In this document: one piece after another, positions 13,024-23,475 of the stretch | Layout: each line of letters starts with the position of its first letter | How positions within the stretch are numbered: the first letter of the stretch is position 1 | From: Archivesica marissinica | Taxonomy: Eukaryota; Mollusca; Bivalvia; Venerida; Vesicomyidae | Length of the DNA stretch: 64,000 nucleotides | Direction: 5' to 3' | Assembly (NCBI GenBank): GCA_014843695.1 | Contig: CM026390.1 | Location: 92,504,530-92,568,529 of the forward strand | Notes under the pieces: generated by a model | The model's input: only the letters and a program-made list of their open reading frames with translations | Told to the model about the DNA's origin: nothing | Database searches by the model: none | Made by a program: the position numbers and the translations under genes

Positions 13024-13515
13024 TTAACCCTTTCCCTCATAGAAGCACCTCTTGACCCCATTACCAACACAACATACATTGACAATGTAGTAGCCAAACC
13101 AATGTTCATAACCCTTTCCCTCATAGAAGCACGTCTTGTCGCCATTACCAACACAACATACATTGACAATGTAGTAGCCAAACCAATGTTCATAACCCTT
13201 TCCCTCATAGAAGCACCTCTTGACGCCATTACCAATACGACATACATTAACAATGTAGTAGCCAAACCAATATTTATAACCCTTTCCCTCATAGAAGCAC
13301 CTCTTGATGCCATTACCAATACGACATACATTGACAATGTAGTGGTCAAACCAATGTTCATAATAAAGGCCAGAATCTCATGTAGTCCCAGTAATATCTA
13401 TGGAGGTGAGATAGATATGGCCACTACTTATCCACTGCATGATAGCTAAATGGCTGTCGTTTGTATGGAGATATAATAGTATATTAACTTAAATCTCTAT
13501 GAAGGAAAGTGTTAA
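13024..13515 (+). mobile_element. MITE-4 copy with internal tandem expansion
   Basis: TTAA at 13024-13027 and 13512-13515 flank inverted ends CCCTTTCCCTCATAGA and TCTATGAAGGAAAGTG. Inside lie four copies of an 84-bp unit, then a single-copy segment (from about 13367) that is shared with 54.3-54.64 kb. Other remnants are at 44348-44419 and 54272-54640. Confidence 0.75.
13025..13366. repeat. 84-bp tandem repeat, 4 copies, within MITE-4
   Basis: Each unit carries CCCTTTCCCTCATAGAAGCA and ACATTGACAATGTAGT. Since 84 is divisible by three, both strands give 28-residue repeat frames, which I take as incidental. The single-unit form is seen at 44348-44419 on the other strand. Confidence 0.92.
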
Positions 13516-13583
13516 AACTGGTTGTTATTGAATTGAGATACATTCCAGATGATTGATTAAAATAAGTTATACATACGTAGTCG

Positions 13584-13806
13584 TTTAAACTTTATTTATT
13601 TTACAACGATTGCGAAGCAACTTTTAACAACTTATATTAGTCACTCTCGTTGGCGCGGATGAAAGCGTATGTGGTCATTCGTGTGGGAGGAAACCGGAGT
13701 ACCTGGAGAAAACCCACATGTCCGATCTGGCAACCACCGTACCATCTCACATACTTCCCTGTCCTAGAATCGAAACCGGGTTGCATTGATGAGAAGCAGA
13801 CAGCCT
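13584..13806 (-). mobile_element. SINE family E copy
   Basis: In reverse orientation it has the AAATAAAGTTTA tail, the CACTCTCGTTGGCGC segment, the GGAGAAAACCCAC segment and a tRNA-like head ending near CAGCCTAAT. It matches copies at 33717-33966 and 63551-63800. Confidence 0.8.
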
Positions 13807-13849
13807 AATACATACATGTAGACAATGACATTAATTCATAACCCACATT

Positions 13850-14073
13850 ATGGAAATATCAACAGCGCTTTCGCTTCAGGTGCGAAAGGCCCGGAGTTCG
13901 ATCCCCACTAGAGCCGTTACGATTGTGTCCTTAGGCAAGTCATTTAAATTCCACATTGCCTCTTCTCTCTCCCTCGTGGCGGTGGATTCCACCAGGAATG
14001 AGGTCTCGAGAGTGATTAATATAAGTTATAAGAACTTGTTTCGCAATCGAGCTAAAATAAATTTGTATAAACT
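13850..14073 (+). mobile_element. SINE family A copy, head degraded
   Basis: The tRNA-derived part (TTCGCTTCAGGTGCGAA, GAGTTCGATCCCC) is followed by the body (CCTTAGGCAAGTCATTTAAA, AATGAGGTCTCGAGAGTG) and the tail GCTAAAATAAATTTGTATAA. It matches copies at 45.2, 56.0, 56.3 and 57.7 kb. Confidence 0.85.
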
Positions 14074-14361
14074 AAATATCAATGGGTGTTTGTTCTTAGA
14101 CAACATCAGGAACCGACACGGGACTGTTTGTCAACTACAGAGCGGAGGTTCAGAGCCGGAAGCCAAACACAAGTTTATATTTAGACAATGATGGACTATT
14201 AACGAACAACAGCAACAAGCCTCGGAATGCAATATTAAAATTAAGTAACATTACGTTGAACATGATTGTAAGAATTAAGTTCAAAACGTGGCTGTGATTT
14301 TACCCTGTGTTTTTCAAATTAGGTCAAACAATGAAAATAGTCCAGCAAAAGAAATATCTCT

Positions 14362-14630
14362 TTTTTTGTTGTTATATTTCGGGTTTTACGCCTGCATCAG
14401 CACCAGTTTGGGCTATATCGCCGGCGGGCAGTTTACCTAACAACACCTTTCCTGGGCAGGCTCCAGCGGTTAACCAGTACTTGGATGCACCAACCTCCGT
14501 GAGAAACTGCCAACTTTTTCATATAAATGAGACACGGTCTGAGCGCGGCTCGAACCCGTGACCATCAGTGATGATAGGTTACAGTGGTATACAAGTCAGC
14601 GACCTTAACCACTCGACCACGGAGGTGGAC
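14362..14630 (-). mobile_element. SINE family C copy with 12-bp target-site duplication
   Basis: In reverse orientation it runs from TATATTTCGGGTTTTACGCC to a tRNA-like head with B box GGGTTCGAGCC and A-box-like GGTCGAGTGGTTAAGG. AGAAATATCTCT at 14350-14361 is repeated at 14631-14642, so both ends of the insertion are defined. Confidence 0.88.
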
Positions 14631-14689
14631 AGAAATATCTCTAAATAACATAATTATACTCTTAATAAGTTGACAGAATGATCAAATAT

Positions 14690-14885
14690 GCCATGACCCG
14701 ACCGTCCCCCCCCCCCCACCCACCCCCCACCCCCGGACATTGTTGGCAATCTATAAAAACGTACCTGACCGCGACCTCACACCTCGGCCGGGCCCCCCGG
14801 ACATTGTGGCATATCTATAAAAACATACCATGGACCGACCCTCCCCCCCCGGACTTGTGGCAATCTATAAAACATCTGGTCAAAT
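14690..14885. repeat. Degenerate C-rich tandem repeat, about 3 copies
   Basis: Three imperfect ~60-bp units share ACCGACC..CCCCCC..GGACATTGT..GGCA..TCTATAAAA. C-runs of up to ten bases separate them. Confidence 0.6.
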
Positions 14886-14949
14886 TAGATATTCCTTGAA
14901 ATCATTTTTGGTCAAACGTGGCATGAAACAGCGTAAGGCGTGAGGCGGG

Positions 14950-15617
14950 CTATGTAATGTGGTGGGCAGTGACCTAGTGTAATGCGGTAGGGGCAATGAT
15001 GTATGTATTGTTGTAGGGAGGGGGCAGTGACCTATGTAATGTGGTAGGGCAATGACCTATGTAATGTGGTAAGGCAATGACCTATGTAATGTGGTAGGGC
15101 AGTGACCTATGTAATGTGGTAGAGCAGTGACCTATGTAATGTGGTAGGGCAGTGACCTATGTAATGCGGTAGGGCAGTGACCTATGTAATGTGTAGGGCA
15201 GTGACCTATGTAATGTGTAGGGCAGTGACATATGTAATGTGTAGGGCAGTGACCTATGTAATGTGTAGGGCAGTGACCTATGTAATGCGGTAGGGCAGTG
15301 ACCTATGTAATGTGTAGGGCAGTGACCTATGTAATGTGTAGGGCAGTGACCTATGTAATGTATAGGGCAGTAACCTATGTAATGTGGTAGGGCAGTGACC
15401 TATGTAATGTGGTAGGGCAGTGACCTATGTAATGTGTAGGGCAGTGACCTATGTAATGTGTAGGGCAGTGACATATGTAATGTGTAGGGCAGTGACCTAT
15501 GTAATGTGTAGGGCAGTGACCTATGTAATGTGTAGGGCAGTGACCTATGTAATGTGTATGTAATGTGTAGGGCAGTGACCTATGTAATGTGTAGGGCAGT
15601 GACTTATGTAATGTGTA
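14950..15617. repeat. 24/25-bp minisatellite array, about 27 copies
   Basis: The core is GGGCAGTGACCTATGTAATG with GTGTA or GTGGTA linkers. The one-base alternation gives mixed 24- and 25-bp units. Confidence 0.93.
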
Positions 15618-15849
15618 CAGCCCAACGTTCTAGTCGCCTCTAATTAATGGTTACAATTTCATAAAACTTGACCCTTGAGGACTCTGTCAAATACCTCAAT
15701 GTGCATCATACCAAATGTTATTAAAATCTTATAAATATGAACTTATTCAGGTGAAATAGTTGGACTCAATGCGGCTTTCTTGTTTTGGCTGATCAGGCTT
15801 CCCAGTTTATTCTATGAGAACCTGCAAATCTTAATCCCCCCCCCCCCCC

Positions 15850-16072
15850 GTCTGACCCTAATAAAATTAACAGTCTTTCAGATGGGACTTTAAACCGAGG
15901 TCTCGTGTCAGTGCTGTACACCATGCACGTAAAAGAACCAGAGGAGACTCTGGAATGGGTCTCTGTCTGTATCATTGCACTATCCTCCAAAAATCTAAAA
16001 TGACTAATCTCTTCAGGAGGTGTCGCTCATATGGGCAACCAGTAGCGACGATAATTAAACGTAAAACACACT
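15850..16072 (+). mobile_element. SINE family B copy, 5'-truncated
   Basis: It starts inside the head at CCCGTCTGACCCTAATAAAA after a C-run, and keeps the body and the CGACGATAATTAAACG tail. Confidence 0.85.
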
Positions 16073-16119
16073 CTTGATCAGACAAAACCGAAAATTGTCT
16101 TACCTCTATAATAGGGTTT

Positions 16120-16360
16120 CCCTTTCAACCCCACAGGCCTCTAAATAGGCTTATGAAAAGTGTAGATCCAGATGAGCCGGCTCATGACAACCGTCTCATC
16201 AGGATCTGCACTTTTTTGCCAGTAATAATTATTACTATTTTTAGATAAAATTACCCATTTTGATAAATGAACTGGTCCAAAGGTAATTTTCTTATTAATT
16301 TATTGATCTGAAAATATCATGCACCAGTCCATGTCAGTTACTTGGGGTTGAATGGGTTAA
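16120..16360 (-). mobile_element. MITE-1 copy c
   Basis: It has the same ends, interior palindrome and right TTAA (16357-16360) as the family. The left TTAA has mutated to GTTT. Confidence 0.82.
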
Positions 16361-16676
16361 AATATATTTGATCACTCTGTATTTGGCATGTTTGTTGATA
16401 TGGTTGATCCAGACATGTTTATGTATGCTATATGCACCTAGTCTGACCTTGTAATCTTGTGCATGCACAATGTGCAGTATGCTACATTAATTACATGCAT
16501 CACATGTTACAGAGGGCGTGCTGCACTAGGTTTCTATGTGCATATTGCTATAGGCTAATCTTAGGCTTGTTTACAGTCAGTCGTCCAATGTTAAATATTA
16601 ATGAATTCAAATTAACATTGTATGAAAAGGAATTTGTTTGAGAATTCTGTCTGTCACACACCTTGTTGGTGAGACA
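16361..16676. other. Low-copy DNA
   Basis: Nothing recognisable was seen between the MITE-1 copy and the next SINE. Confidence 0.5.
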
Positions 16677-16958
16677 GACGGATCTGTAGTCCAGTGGTAA
16701 CACGCTGGACTGGTAATCCAGGGATTGCAGGTTCGATCCCCCGTCTGACCCTAATAAAATTAACAATCTTTCAGATAGGACTTTAAACCAAGGTCTTGTG
16801 TCGGTGCTTTCCACATTGCACTTATAAGAACCAGAGGAGACTCTGGAATGGGTCTCTGTCTGTATCATTGCACTATCCTCCAAAAATCTAATATGACAGT
16901 TGATTTCAGGAGGCGTCGCTCATATGGGCAACCGGTAGCGACGATGAATACATGAAAA
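16677..16958 (+). mobile_element. SINE family B, full-length copy
   Basis: This is the most complete copy. It starts GACGGATCTGTAGTCCAGTGG (A-box region), has a stem-loop with loop CTGGTAA (anticodon GGT, tRNA-Thr-like), B box GGTTCGATCCC, the family body and a CGACGATGAATACATGAAA tail. Confidence 0.88.
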
Positions 16959-17148
16959 AAACACAATCTGGTGAAGAGATTGTAGGATTCTGTAATGTCT
17001 ATTTATAATATTATATATGCCTGTTGTAAGAGACGGGACATTTTGTATGATGGATGGTGCTGTCCACCCGTCTGTCTATCTGTTCTGTAACTCGAAGCTA
17101 CTTGCTATATCCTAACCTGAAAGATCTACTCACCATTAGTATATATAT

Positions 17149-18034
17149 ATCACTTATGTATCTCTGACTCTGTTATCACTTATGTATGTCTGACTCTGTT
17201 ATCACTTGCATATGTCTGACTCTGTTATCACTTGTGTATGTCTAACTCTGTTATCACTTGTGTATGTCTGACTCTGTTATCACTTGTGTATGTCTGACTC
17301 TGTTATCACGTGTGCATGTCTGACTCTGTTATCACTTGTGTATGTCTGACTCTGTTATCACTTGTGTATGTCTGACTCTGTTATCACTTGTGTATGTCTG
17401 ACTCTGTTATCACTTGTGTATGTCTGACTCTGTTATCACTTGTGTATGTCTGACTCTGTTATCACTTGCGTATGTCTGACTCTGTTATCACTTGCGTATG
17501 TCTGACTCTGTTATCACTTGCATATGTCTGACTCTGTTATCACTTGTGTATGTCTGACTCTGTTATCACTTGTGTATGTCTGACTCTGTTATCACTTGTG
17601 TATGTCTGACTCTGTTATCACTTGTGTATCTCTGACTCTGTTATCACTTGTGCATGTCTGACTCTGTTATCACTTGTGTTTGTCTGACTCTATTATCACT
17701 TGTGTATGTCTGACTCTGTTATCACTTGCATATGTCTGACTCTGTTATCACTTGTGTATGTCTGACTCTGTTATCACTTGTATATGTCTGACTCTGTTAT
17801 CACTTGCATATGTCTGACTCTGTTATCACTTGTGTATGTCTGACTCTGTTATCACTTGTGCATGTCTGACTCTGTTATCACTTGTGCATGTCTGACTCTG
17901 TTATCACTTGTGCATGTCTGACTCTGTTATCACTTGTGTATGTCTGACTCTGTTATCACTTGTGTATGTCTGACTCTGTTATCACTTGTGTATGTCTGAC
18001 TCTGTTATCACTTGTGCATGTCTGACTCTGTTAT
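17149..18034. repeat. 26-bp minisatellite array, about 34 copies
   Basis: The unit reads TTATCACTTGTGTATGTC followed by TGACTCTG, with GCATATG, GTGCATG and GCGTATG variants. Confidence 0.95.
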
Positions 18035-18067
18035 GACATTATATTGATAGAAGACATGATGTATTTG

Positions 18068-18238
18068 TTAACCCATTCAACACCAAGTAACTGACAAAAT
18101 AGGTAATTTTTGTCTAAAAATAGTAATATTACTGGCAAAAAGTGCAGATCCTGATGAGACGGCTAGTCACGAGCCGGCTCATCTGGATCTACACTTTTTA
18201 TAAGCCTATTGAGAGGTCTGTGGTGTTGAAAGGGTTAA
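18068..18238 (+). mobile_element. MITE-1 copy d, internally deleted
   Basis: TTAA flanks and both ends are intact, but about 70 bp downstream of the left end are missing compared with other copies. The interior palindrome is kept. Confidence 0.83.
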
Positions 18239-18414
18239 CAACCATAAAATATGTCTACTGTTTTACACTTGCTTCCGGCTCCCTAAATTATTGATAAAGT
18301 GACACAATCTTAATTGCACCTGCACCACTGATGACACTTTCTAATTAACACATATGCCATTAGCAAGTGTTATAATGATGCTGGTAGTTATTTGGTATAG
18401 GCTGCACCTGTCTG

Positions 18415-18723
18415 TATGCCCACAATTGCTGCCTGCCCACAACTGTTGTCTGTCCACAATTGCTGCCTGCCCCCCACAATTGCTGTCTGCCTACAATTAC
18501 TGCCTGCCCACAATTGTTATCAAGTGCCCACAATTGTTGTCTGCCCACAATTGTTGTCTGCCCACAATTACTACATGCCCACATGTCTGCCCACAATTGT
18601 TGTCTGCCCACAATTACTACCTGCCCACATGTCTGCCCACAATTGTTGTCTGCCCACAATTACTACATGCCCACATGTCTGCCCACAATTGTTGCCTGCC
18701 CACAATTGTTGTCTGCCCACAAA
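18415..18723. repeat. 17-bp minisatellite array, about 18 copies
   Basis: The unit is CCCACAATTGTTGTCTG, mixed with CCCACATGTCTG short units that create a higher-order period near the right end. Stop-free frames on both strands follow from the unit. Confidence 0.92.
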
Positions 18724-18906
18724 TACTTGGTAATGGAGGTTATCTGTGCGCTCAGTAGTAAAAAACTTGATCCAGAGTCCAAAATTGGTCGCCATTTTAT
18801 TTTTACTTCACCTGGACTGGTTGATAAATTATGCAACGTGATTTGGAGCATCAATGCAACTTGAATGTCAAATGTAGTGACATTGTAAAACAATTCTGAA
18901 CCAATA

Positions 18907-19448
18907 TAGATGTTACGTTTACTTGGAATGTGCCCCCCACATAGATGTTATGTTTACTTGGAATGTGCCCCCCACATAGATGTTATGTTTACTTGGAATG
19001 TGCCCCCCACATAGATGTTACGTTTACTTGGAATGTGCCCCCCACATAGATGTTATGTTTACTTGGAATGTGCCCCACATAGATGTTATGTTTACTTGGA
19101 ATGTGCCCCACATAGATGTTATGTTTACTTGGAATGTGCCCCCCACATAGATGTTATGTTTACTTGGAATGTGCCCCACATAGATGTTACGTTTACTTGG
19201 AATGTGCCCCACATAGATGTTATGTTTACTTGGAATGTGCCCCACATAGATGTTATGTTTACTTGGAATGTGCCCCAATAGATGTTATGTTTACTTGGAA
19301 TGTGCCCCACATAGATGTTATGTTTACTTGGAATGTGCCCCAATAGATGTTATGTTTACTTGGAATGTGCCCCACATAGATGTTACGTTTACTTGGAATG
19401 TGCCCCACATAGATGTTATGTTTACTTGGAATGTGCCCCACATAGATG
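18907..19448. repeat. 34-37-bp minisatellite array, about 15 copies
   Basis: The unit contains ATAGATGTTATGTTTACTTG followed by GAATGTGCCCC. Length changes come from CCCCAC, CCCCCCAC and CCCCA variants between units. Confidence 0.93.
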
Positions 19449-19951
19449 TGAAATACACTCACAATTTGTTTACTAACTTATTTACAGAAATACTGTCATA
19501 TTATAGCAAGGATGATGTCAAGCACAATTTTTAATGTGCTGTTTCATTAGTCTATTTACAAAAATGTCACATTGATAAAAGGGAAGTAACTTTTATTGTA
19601 CTTTTACCGTATTTTTCTAAATAAGTAGGCAGTTTGATAACGGGGGAAAAAGGTTTTATTTTGCAATGAATGAATTAAATATGCCTATTCTCGTATCAGA
19701 AATGTTTTTGTACCAAAATTGAATATGACCTAAAGAAAATCAGTAGGAAAATATTACATGTAATTTTTTTTTTAATTTATAGATAGTTATGTACAAAATC
19801 AATATTAACTTATATTCTTCTAATGTTAACACTAGGATTGATACGGGGAAAGGTTGAGCAGGTCGAAGGCCTGGTCAGGCATGTACTGCCTATAGATAAC
19901 ATGTATGAGACATGTGTACACAATTCATTCTGGCGTCTATTATAACATCAT
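19449..19951. other. Low-copy AT-rich DNA
   Basis: No gene or family member was recognised. Confidence 0.55.
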
Positions 19952-20070
19952 GTTTAGTCATATAAACACGACGTTCTAGCGCCTTTAGCATTTTTAGTCA
20001 TATAAACACGACGTTCTAGCGCCTTTAGCATTTTTAGTCATATAAACACGACGTTCTAGCGCCTTTAGCG
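19952..20070. repeat. 40-bp tandem repeat, 3 copies
   Basis: Three near-identical copies share CATATAAACACGACGTTCTA and GCGCCTTTAGC. Confidence 0.92.
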
Positions 20071-20700
20071 CATGGATGCTTCGGCCTAATATTTCATTCA
20101 TGAACATAGACATATATTATAGTGCTTAGCTGCACTCGTGATATAAAATGCTTTCAATGTTCAATCGATGAAATATTAGTCGATCATACACTGAAACAAA
20201 CATACATGTATATCTTCTTAATCTTCCTTAGATGTCAAATCCCTGGTGGGGAAGTAGCCATATTCCTTCTATAATGTCTATTTCAGTAATTGATTTTGAC
20301 TTCAATCCTTTATTGACTTTCCCCATTGGTAGGTAGTGCCTAATTCATAATTTCATAATATACTACAATTTGAAGGAAACATCGCATTAGCAGGCTGGTA
20401 GCTTATAAGGCACTGAAGGCCCGGGCCTGCAGATTGTCACAGAAAATGAATAATCCAAATAGGCCAAAAATGCAATAAAAAGTGGAGTGGGTAGTGGCAA
20501 GTCTGTGTGGTATAGAATTCACATATCTCATCATGCGATCATTTTGAGTCAATGTGACATTTCGTTTCATTTTGAAAAATACATTGATGTTTGAATGCCT
20601 AAACGTGTATATTACAATGTGTCAGTGTGCGCATCAACGTTTAAGGATTAAAAATTGTCCTGGGGGAGCATGTCCCAGACCCCATGCACTGTATACATTC
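20071..20700. other. Low-copy DNA with a possible transposon-end motif
   Basis: No gene was seen. The stretch CCTGGGGGAGCATGTCCCAG near 20660 resembles the CCTGGGGGGAGG...GCCCCCTGACC stretch near 24250 and the ACCCCCAGACCCC stretch near 59476, suggesting a dispersed element end that I cannot name. Confidence 0.4.
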
Positions 20701-20862
20701 AGTGATCAATTTAGTAGTCGGTGGTCAATTTAGTAGTCGGTGATCAATTTAGTAGTCGGTGGTCAATTTAGTAGTCGGTGATCACCGACCGTCAATTTAC
20801 TAGTCGGTGATCAATTTACTAGTCGGTGGTCAATTTACTAGTCGGTGGTCAATTTAGTAGTC
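20701..20862. repeat. 20-bp minisatellite array, about 8 copies
   Basis: The unit is GATCAATTTAGTAGTCGGTG with GGTCAATTTACTAGTCGGTG variants and one imperfect junction at 20780. Confidence 0.9.
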
Positions 20863-21330
20863 AGGTCTACAAATTCAAAATGGCCAGCTACGTCCCTGTT
20901 TATAGCGAGATTTTGAGTATTTTAAACCAACTTTCAATGACTTGCTTGTTACATGTAGGTTAATTGAATGTTTCAGATGCAAGGTATATCTGTACAAGGT
21001 TGTGTTTTATCACATTGTATTTATTCCTTTTCTGCACAGGATAAATGGCTGGTGTGGTACTAAAAGCGACAGCTAAAACATCTAGTTGGACAATTTCACA
21101 ATTTATGGTTGCTAAATGCTGTATACATTCACCCAGGTTCTGTCTGGCACAATTTATTTTTAGAAAGTAACATTATAGATGTGAGTAGATAACTATTGAT
21201 TACAGATACAAATGTGCACGCACAGACATGCATGCAAGTAGCAGAAGTTGCACCGTTGTAATAGTTGTGCCTATTTCTTACTATTCTGCGCGAAATCCTT
21301 TGTCAATATATGAATTCCAGTTGCCATGCA
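20863..21330. other. Low-copy DNA
   Basis: No feature was identified. Confidence 0.5.
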
Positions 21331-22206
21331 CACAGCCAGGCAACGCCCACATGGTTGTCATGCATAGCCAGGCAACGTCCATACAGTTGTCATGCACAGC
21401 CAGGCAACGGCCATACAGTTGTCATGCACAGCCAGGCAACACCCACACAGTTGTCATGCACAGCCAGGCAATGCCCACAGAGTTGTCATGCACAGCCAGG
21501 CAATGCCCACACAGTTGTCATGCACATCCAGGCAACGCCCACACTGTTGTCATGCACAGCCAGGCAACGCCCACAGAGTTGTCATGCACAGCCAGGCAAC
21601 GCCCACACAGTTGTCATGCACAGCCAGGCAATGCCCACACTGTTGTCATGCACAGCCAGGCAACGCCCACACAGTTGTCATGCACAGCCAGGCAATGCCC
21701 ACAGAGTTGTCATGCACATCCAGGCAACGCCCACACTGTTGTCATGCACAGCCAGGCAACACCCACACAGTTGTCATGCACAGCCAGGCAACGCCCACAC
21801 AGTTGTCATGCACAGCCAGGCAATGCCCACAGAGTTGTCATGCACATCCAGGCAACGCCCACATGGTTGTCATGCACAGCCAGGCAACTCCCACACAGTT
21901 GTCATGCATGGCCACACAACTCCCACCCAGTTGTCATGCATGGCCAGGCAACTCCCACCCAGTTGTCATGCATGGCCAGGCAACTCCCACCCAGTTGTCA
22001 TGCACAGCCAGGCAACTCCCACCCAGTTGTCATGCATGGCCACACAACTCCCACCCAGTTGTCATGCACAGCCAGGCAACTCCCACCCAGTTGTCATGCA
22101 TGGCCAGGCAACTCCCACCCAGTTGTCATGCATGGCCACACAACTCCCACCCAGTTGTCATGCATGGCCACACAACTCCCACCCAGTTGTCATGCATGGC
22201 CAGACA
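21331..22206. repeat. 32-bp minisatellite array, about 27 copies
   Basis: The unit contains CAGGCAACGCCCACACAGTT and GTCATGCACAGC. The right third uses CTCCCACCCAGTTGTCATGC with GGCCACACAA variants. All three + frames are open because 32 is not a multiple of three and the unit has no stop in any frame; frames of 301-341 codons are incidental. Confidence 0.95.
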
Positions 22207-22311
22207 AGGAGGTTATGATCTTTTCTCCAAGCTCAAGCTTTCTGATTGGTTGAATCCAGAGCAAACCTCAGACTTGACCAATATCACTTTATCTTGAGAA
22301 AAGGTTTATGG

Positions 22312-22422
22312 GTCTCTCTATATCATTGCTCTATCCTCCAAAAATCTAAAAATAACTAATCTCGTCAGGAGGCGTCCCTCAAATGGGCAACCGGTAGCGA
22401 CGATAAATAAACGTAAAAAACA
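22312..22422 (+). mobile_element. SINE family B, 3' fragment
   Basis: Only the last ~110 bp of the family are present, from GGGTCTCTCTATATCATTGC to CGACGATAAATAAACGTAAA. Confidence 0.8.
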
Positions 22423-22926
22423 AACAAAACAACCTCAAAACACAGGTCAACCAATACATGTTTTCGTTTAGCCAGATTCTGTCAAGCGTCATGAAATTAA
22501 CTTTTTTGTTATTTGGATGTTTTGTGTGATTATGTATTATTTCCAATATCTAGAACAAATCCCAACTAGCACTCTACCTAATAGTTATTATATCAGAATG
22601 CCAAAGGTGATATTTTGTGATTTACTGTCTAAAAATCTCCAGGCAGCCGGAAACTTGATTCCGGATTGCGGGAGAAAATAGGAAACGACTGTCACATACT
22701 TACAATTCCCTGTACTTCCTAATACCACACTTTAAAAATCTATTATTGATTGACCAACATTATGAAAATAAGTTGTGATTGATATCATTTGTATTAACCC
22801 AATATCAATGAGCTAAATAAAGGAACCCATATGGAATTTATATCCTGATGCCTTGACGTAGCTGTCAGGAAGTTGTCACTACTAATCAGACGCTGGTGGA
22901 AACGATATTGCAGGGCTATAAATCTC
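22423..22926. other. Low-copy DNA
   Basis: No feature was identified. Confidence 0.5.
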
Positions 22927-23123
22927 TTAACCCATTTCATTCTGGATTCATTTAAAGGCTTTTGCAAAACAACATAGATCCAGATCAGCCACAGCGTGTT
23001 GTTTGCTACATAGCCAAGTGTCTTAGCAAACAGCATAGAGCCTAATCAGACGGAACGTTCCGTGCCGGTTGATCTGGCTCTATGTTCTTTGCAAATACTG
23101 TTATCCAGAATGAAATGGGTTAA
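22927..23123 (+). mobile_element. MITE-2 copy a (TTAA-flanked)
   Basis: Ends TTAACCCATTTCATTCTGGA and TCCAGAATGAAATGGGTTAA are perfect 20-bp inverses that include the TTAA. The interior carries AACAACATAGATCCAGATCAG and an inverse AGCATAGAGCCTAATCAG. It encodes nothing. Confidence 0.85.
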
Positions 23124-23220
23124 TTAAAGCATTATGATTTTTATTGTATTGCATATATAGAAATGTTTATCAGTGGAAGTTATTCCACTGGTTGAAAGTA
23201 GTGGAATAAAACATTTTGTT

Positions 23221-23475
23221 TGTCATTGCTTTGCGTGTGTGGTTCCTAGCCGCTGCATGTTTGCTTTGCGTGTGTGGTTCCTAGCCGCTGCATGTTTGCT
23301 TTGCGTGTGTGGTTCCTAGCCGCTGCATGTTTGCTTTGCGTGTGTGGTTCCTAGCCACTGCATGTTTGCTTTGCATGTGTGGTTCCTAGCCACTGCATGT
23401 TTGCTTTGCATGTGTGGTTCCTAGCTGCTGCATGTTTGCTTTGCGTGTGTGGTTCCTAGCCGCTGCATGTTTGCT
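23221..23475. repeat. 35-bp minisatellite array, about 7 copies
   Basis: Units share TTTGCTTTGCGTGTGTGGTT and CCTAGCCGCTGCATG with a few transitions. Confidence 0.93.

Noticed and set aside
12973..13449. 158-codon frame as a repeat protein
   Set aside because: It is the 84-bp repeat inside a TTAA element read in frame.
16677..16745. Genuine tRNA-Thr gene
   Set aside because: The tRNA-like sequence is followed by the conserved SINE B body in several copies and its acceptor stem is not intact, so it is a SINE head.
21228..22297. Three overlapping 300-codon frames in the 32-bp array
   Set aside because: Same cause: a stop-free tandem unit read in three frames.
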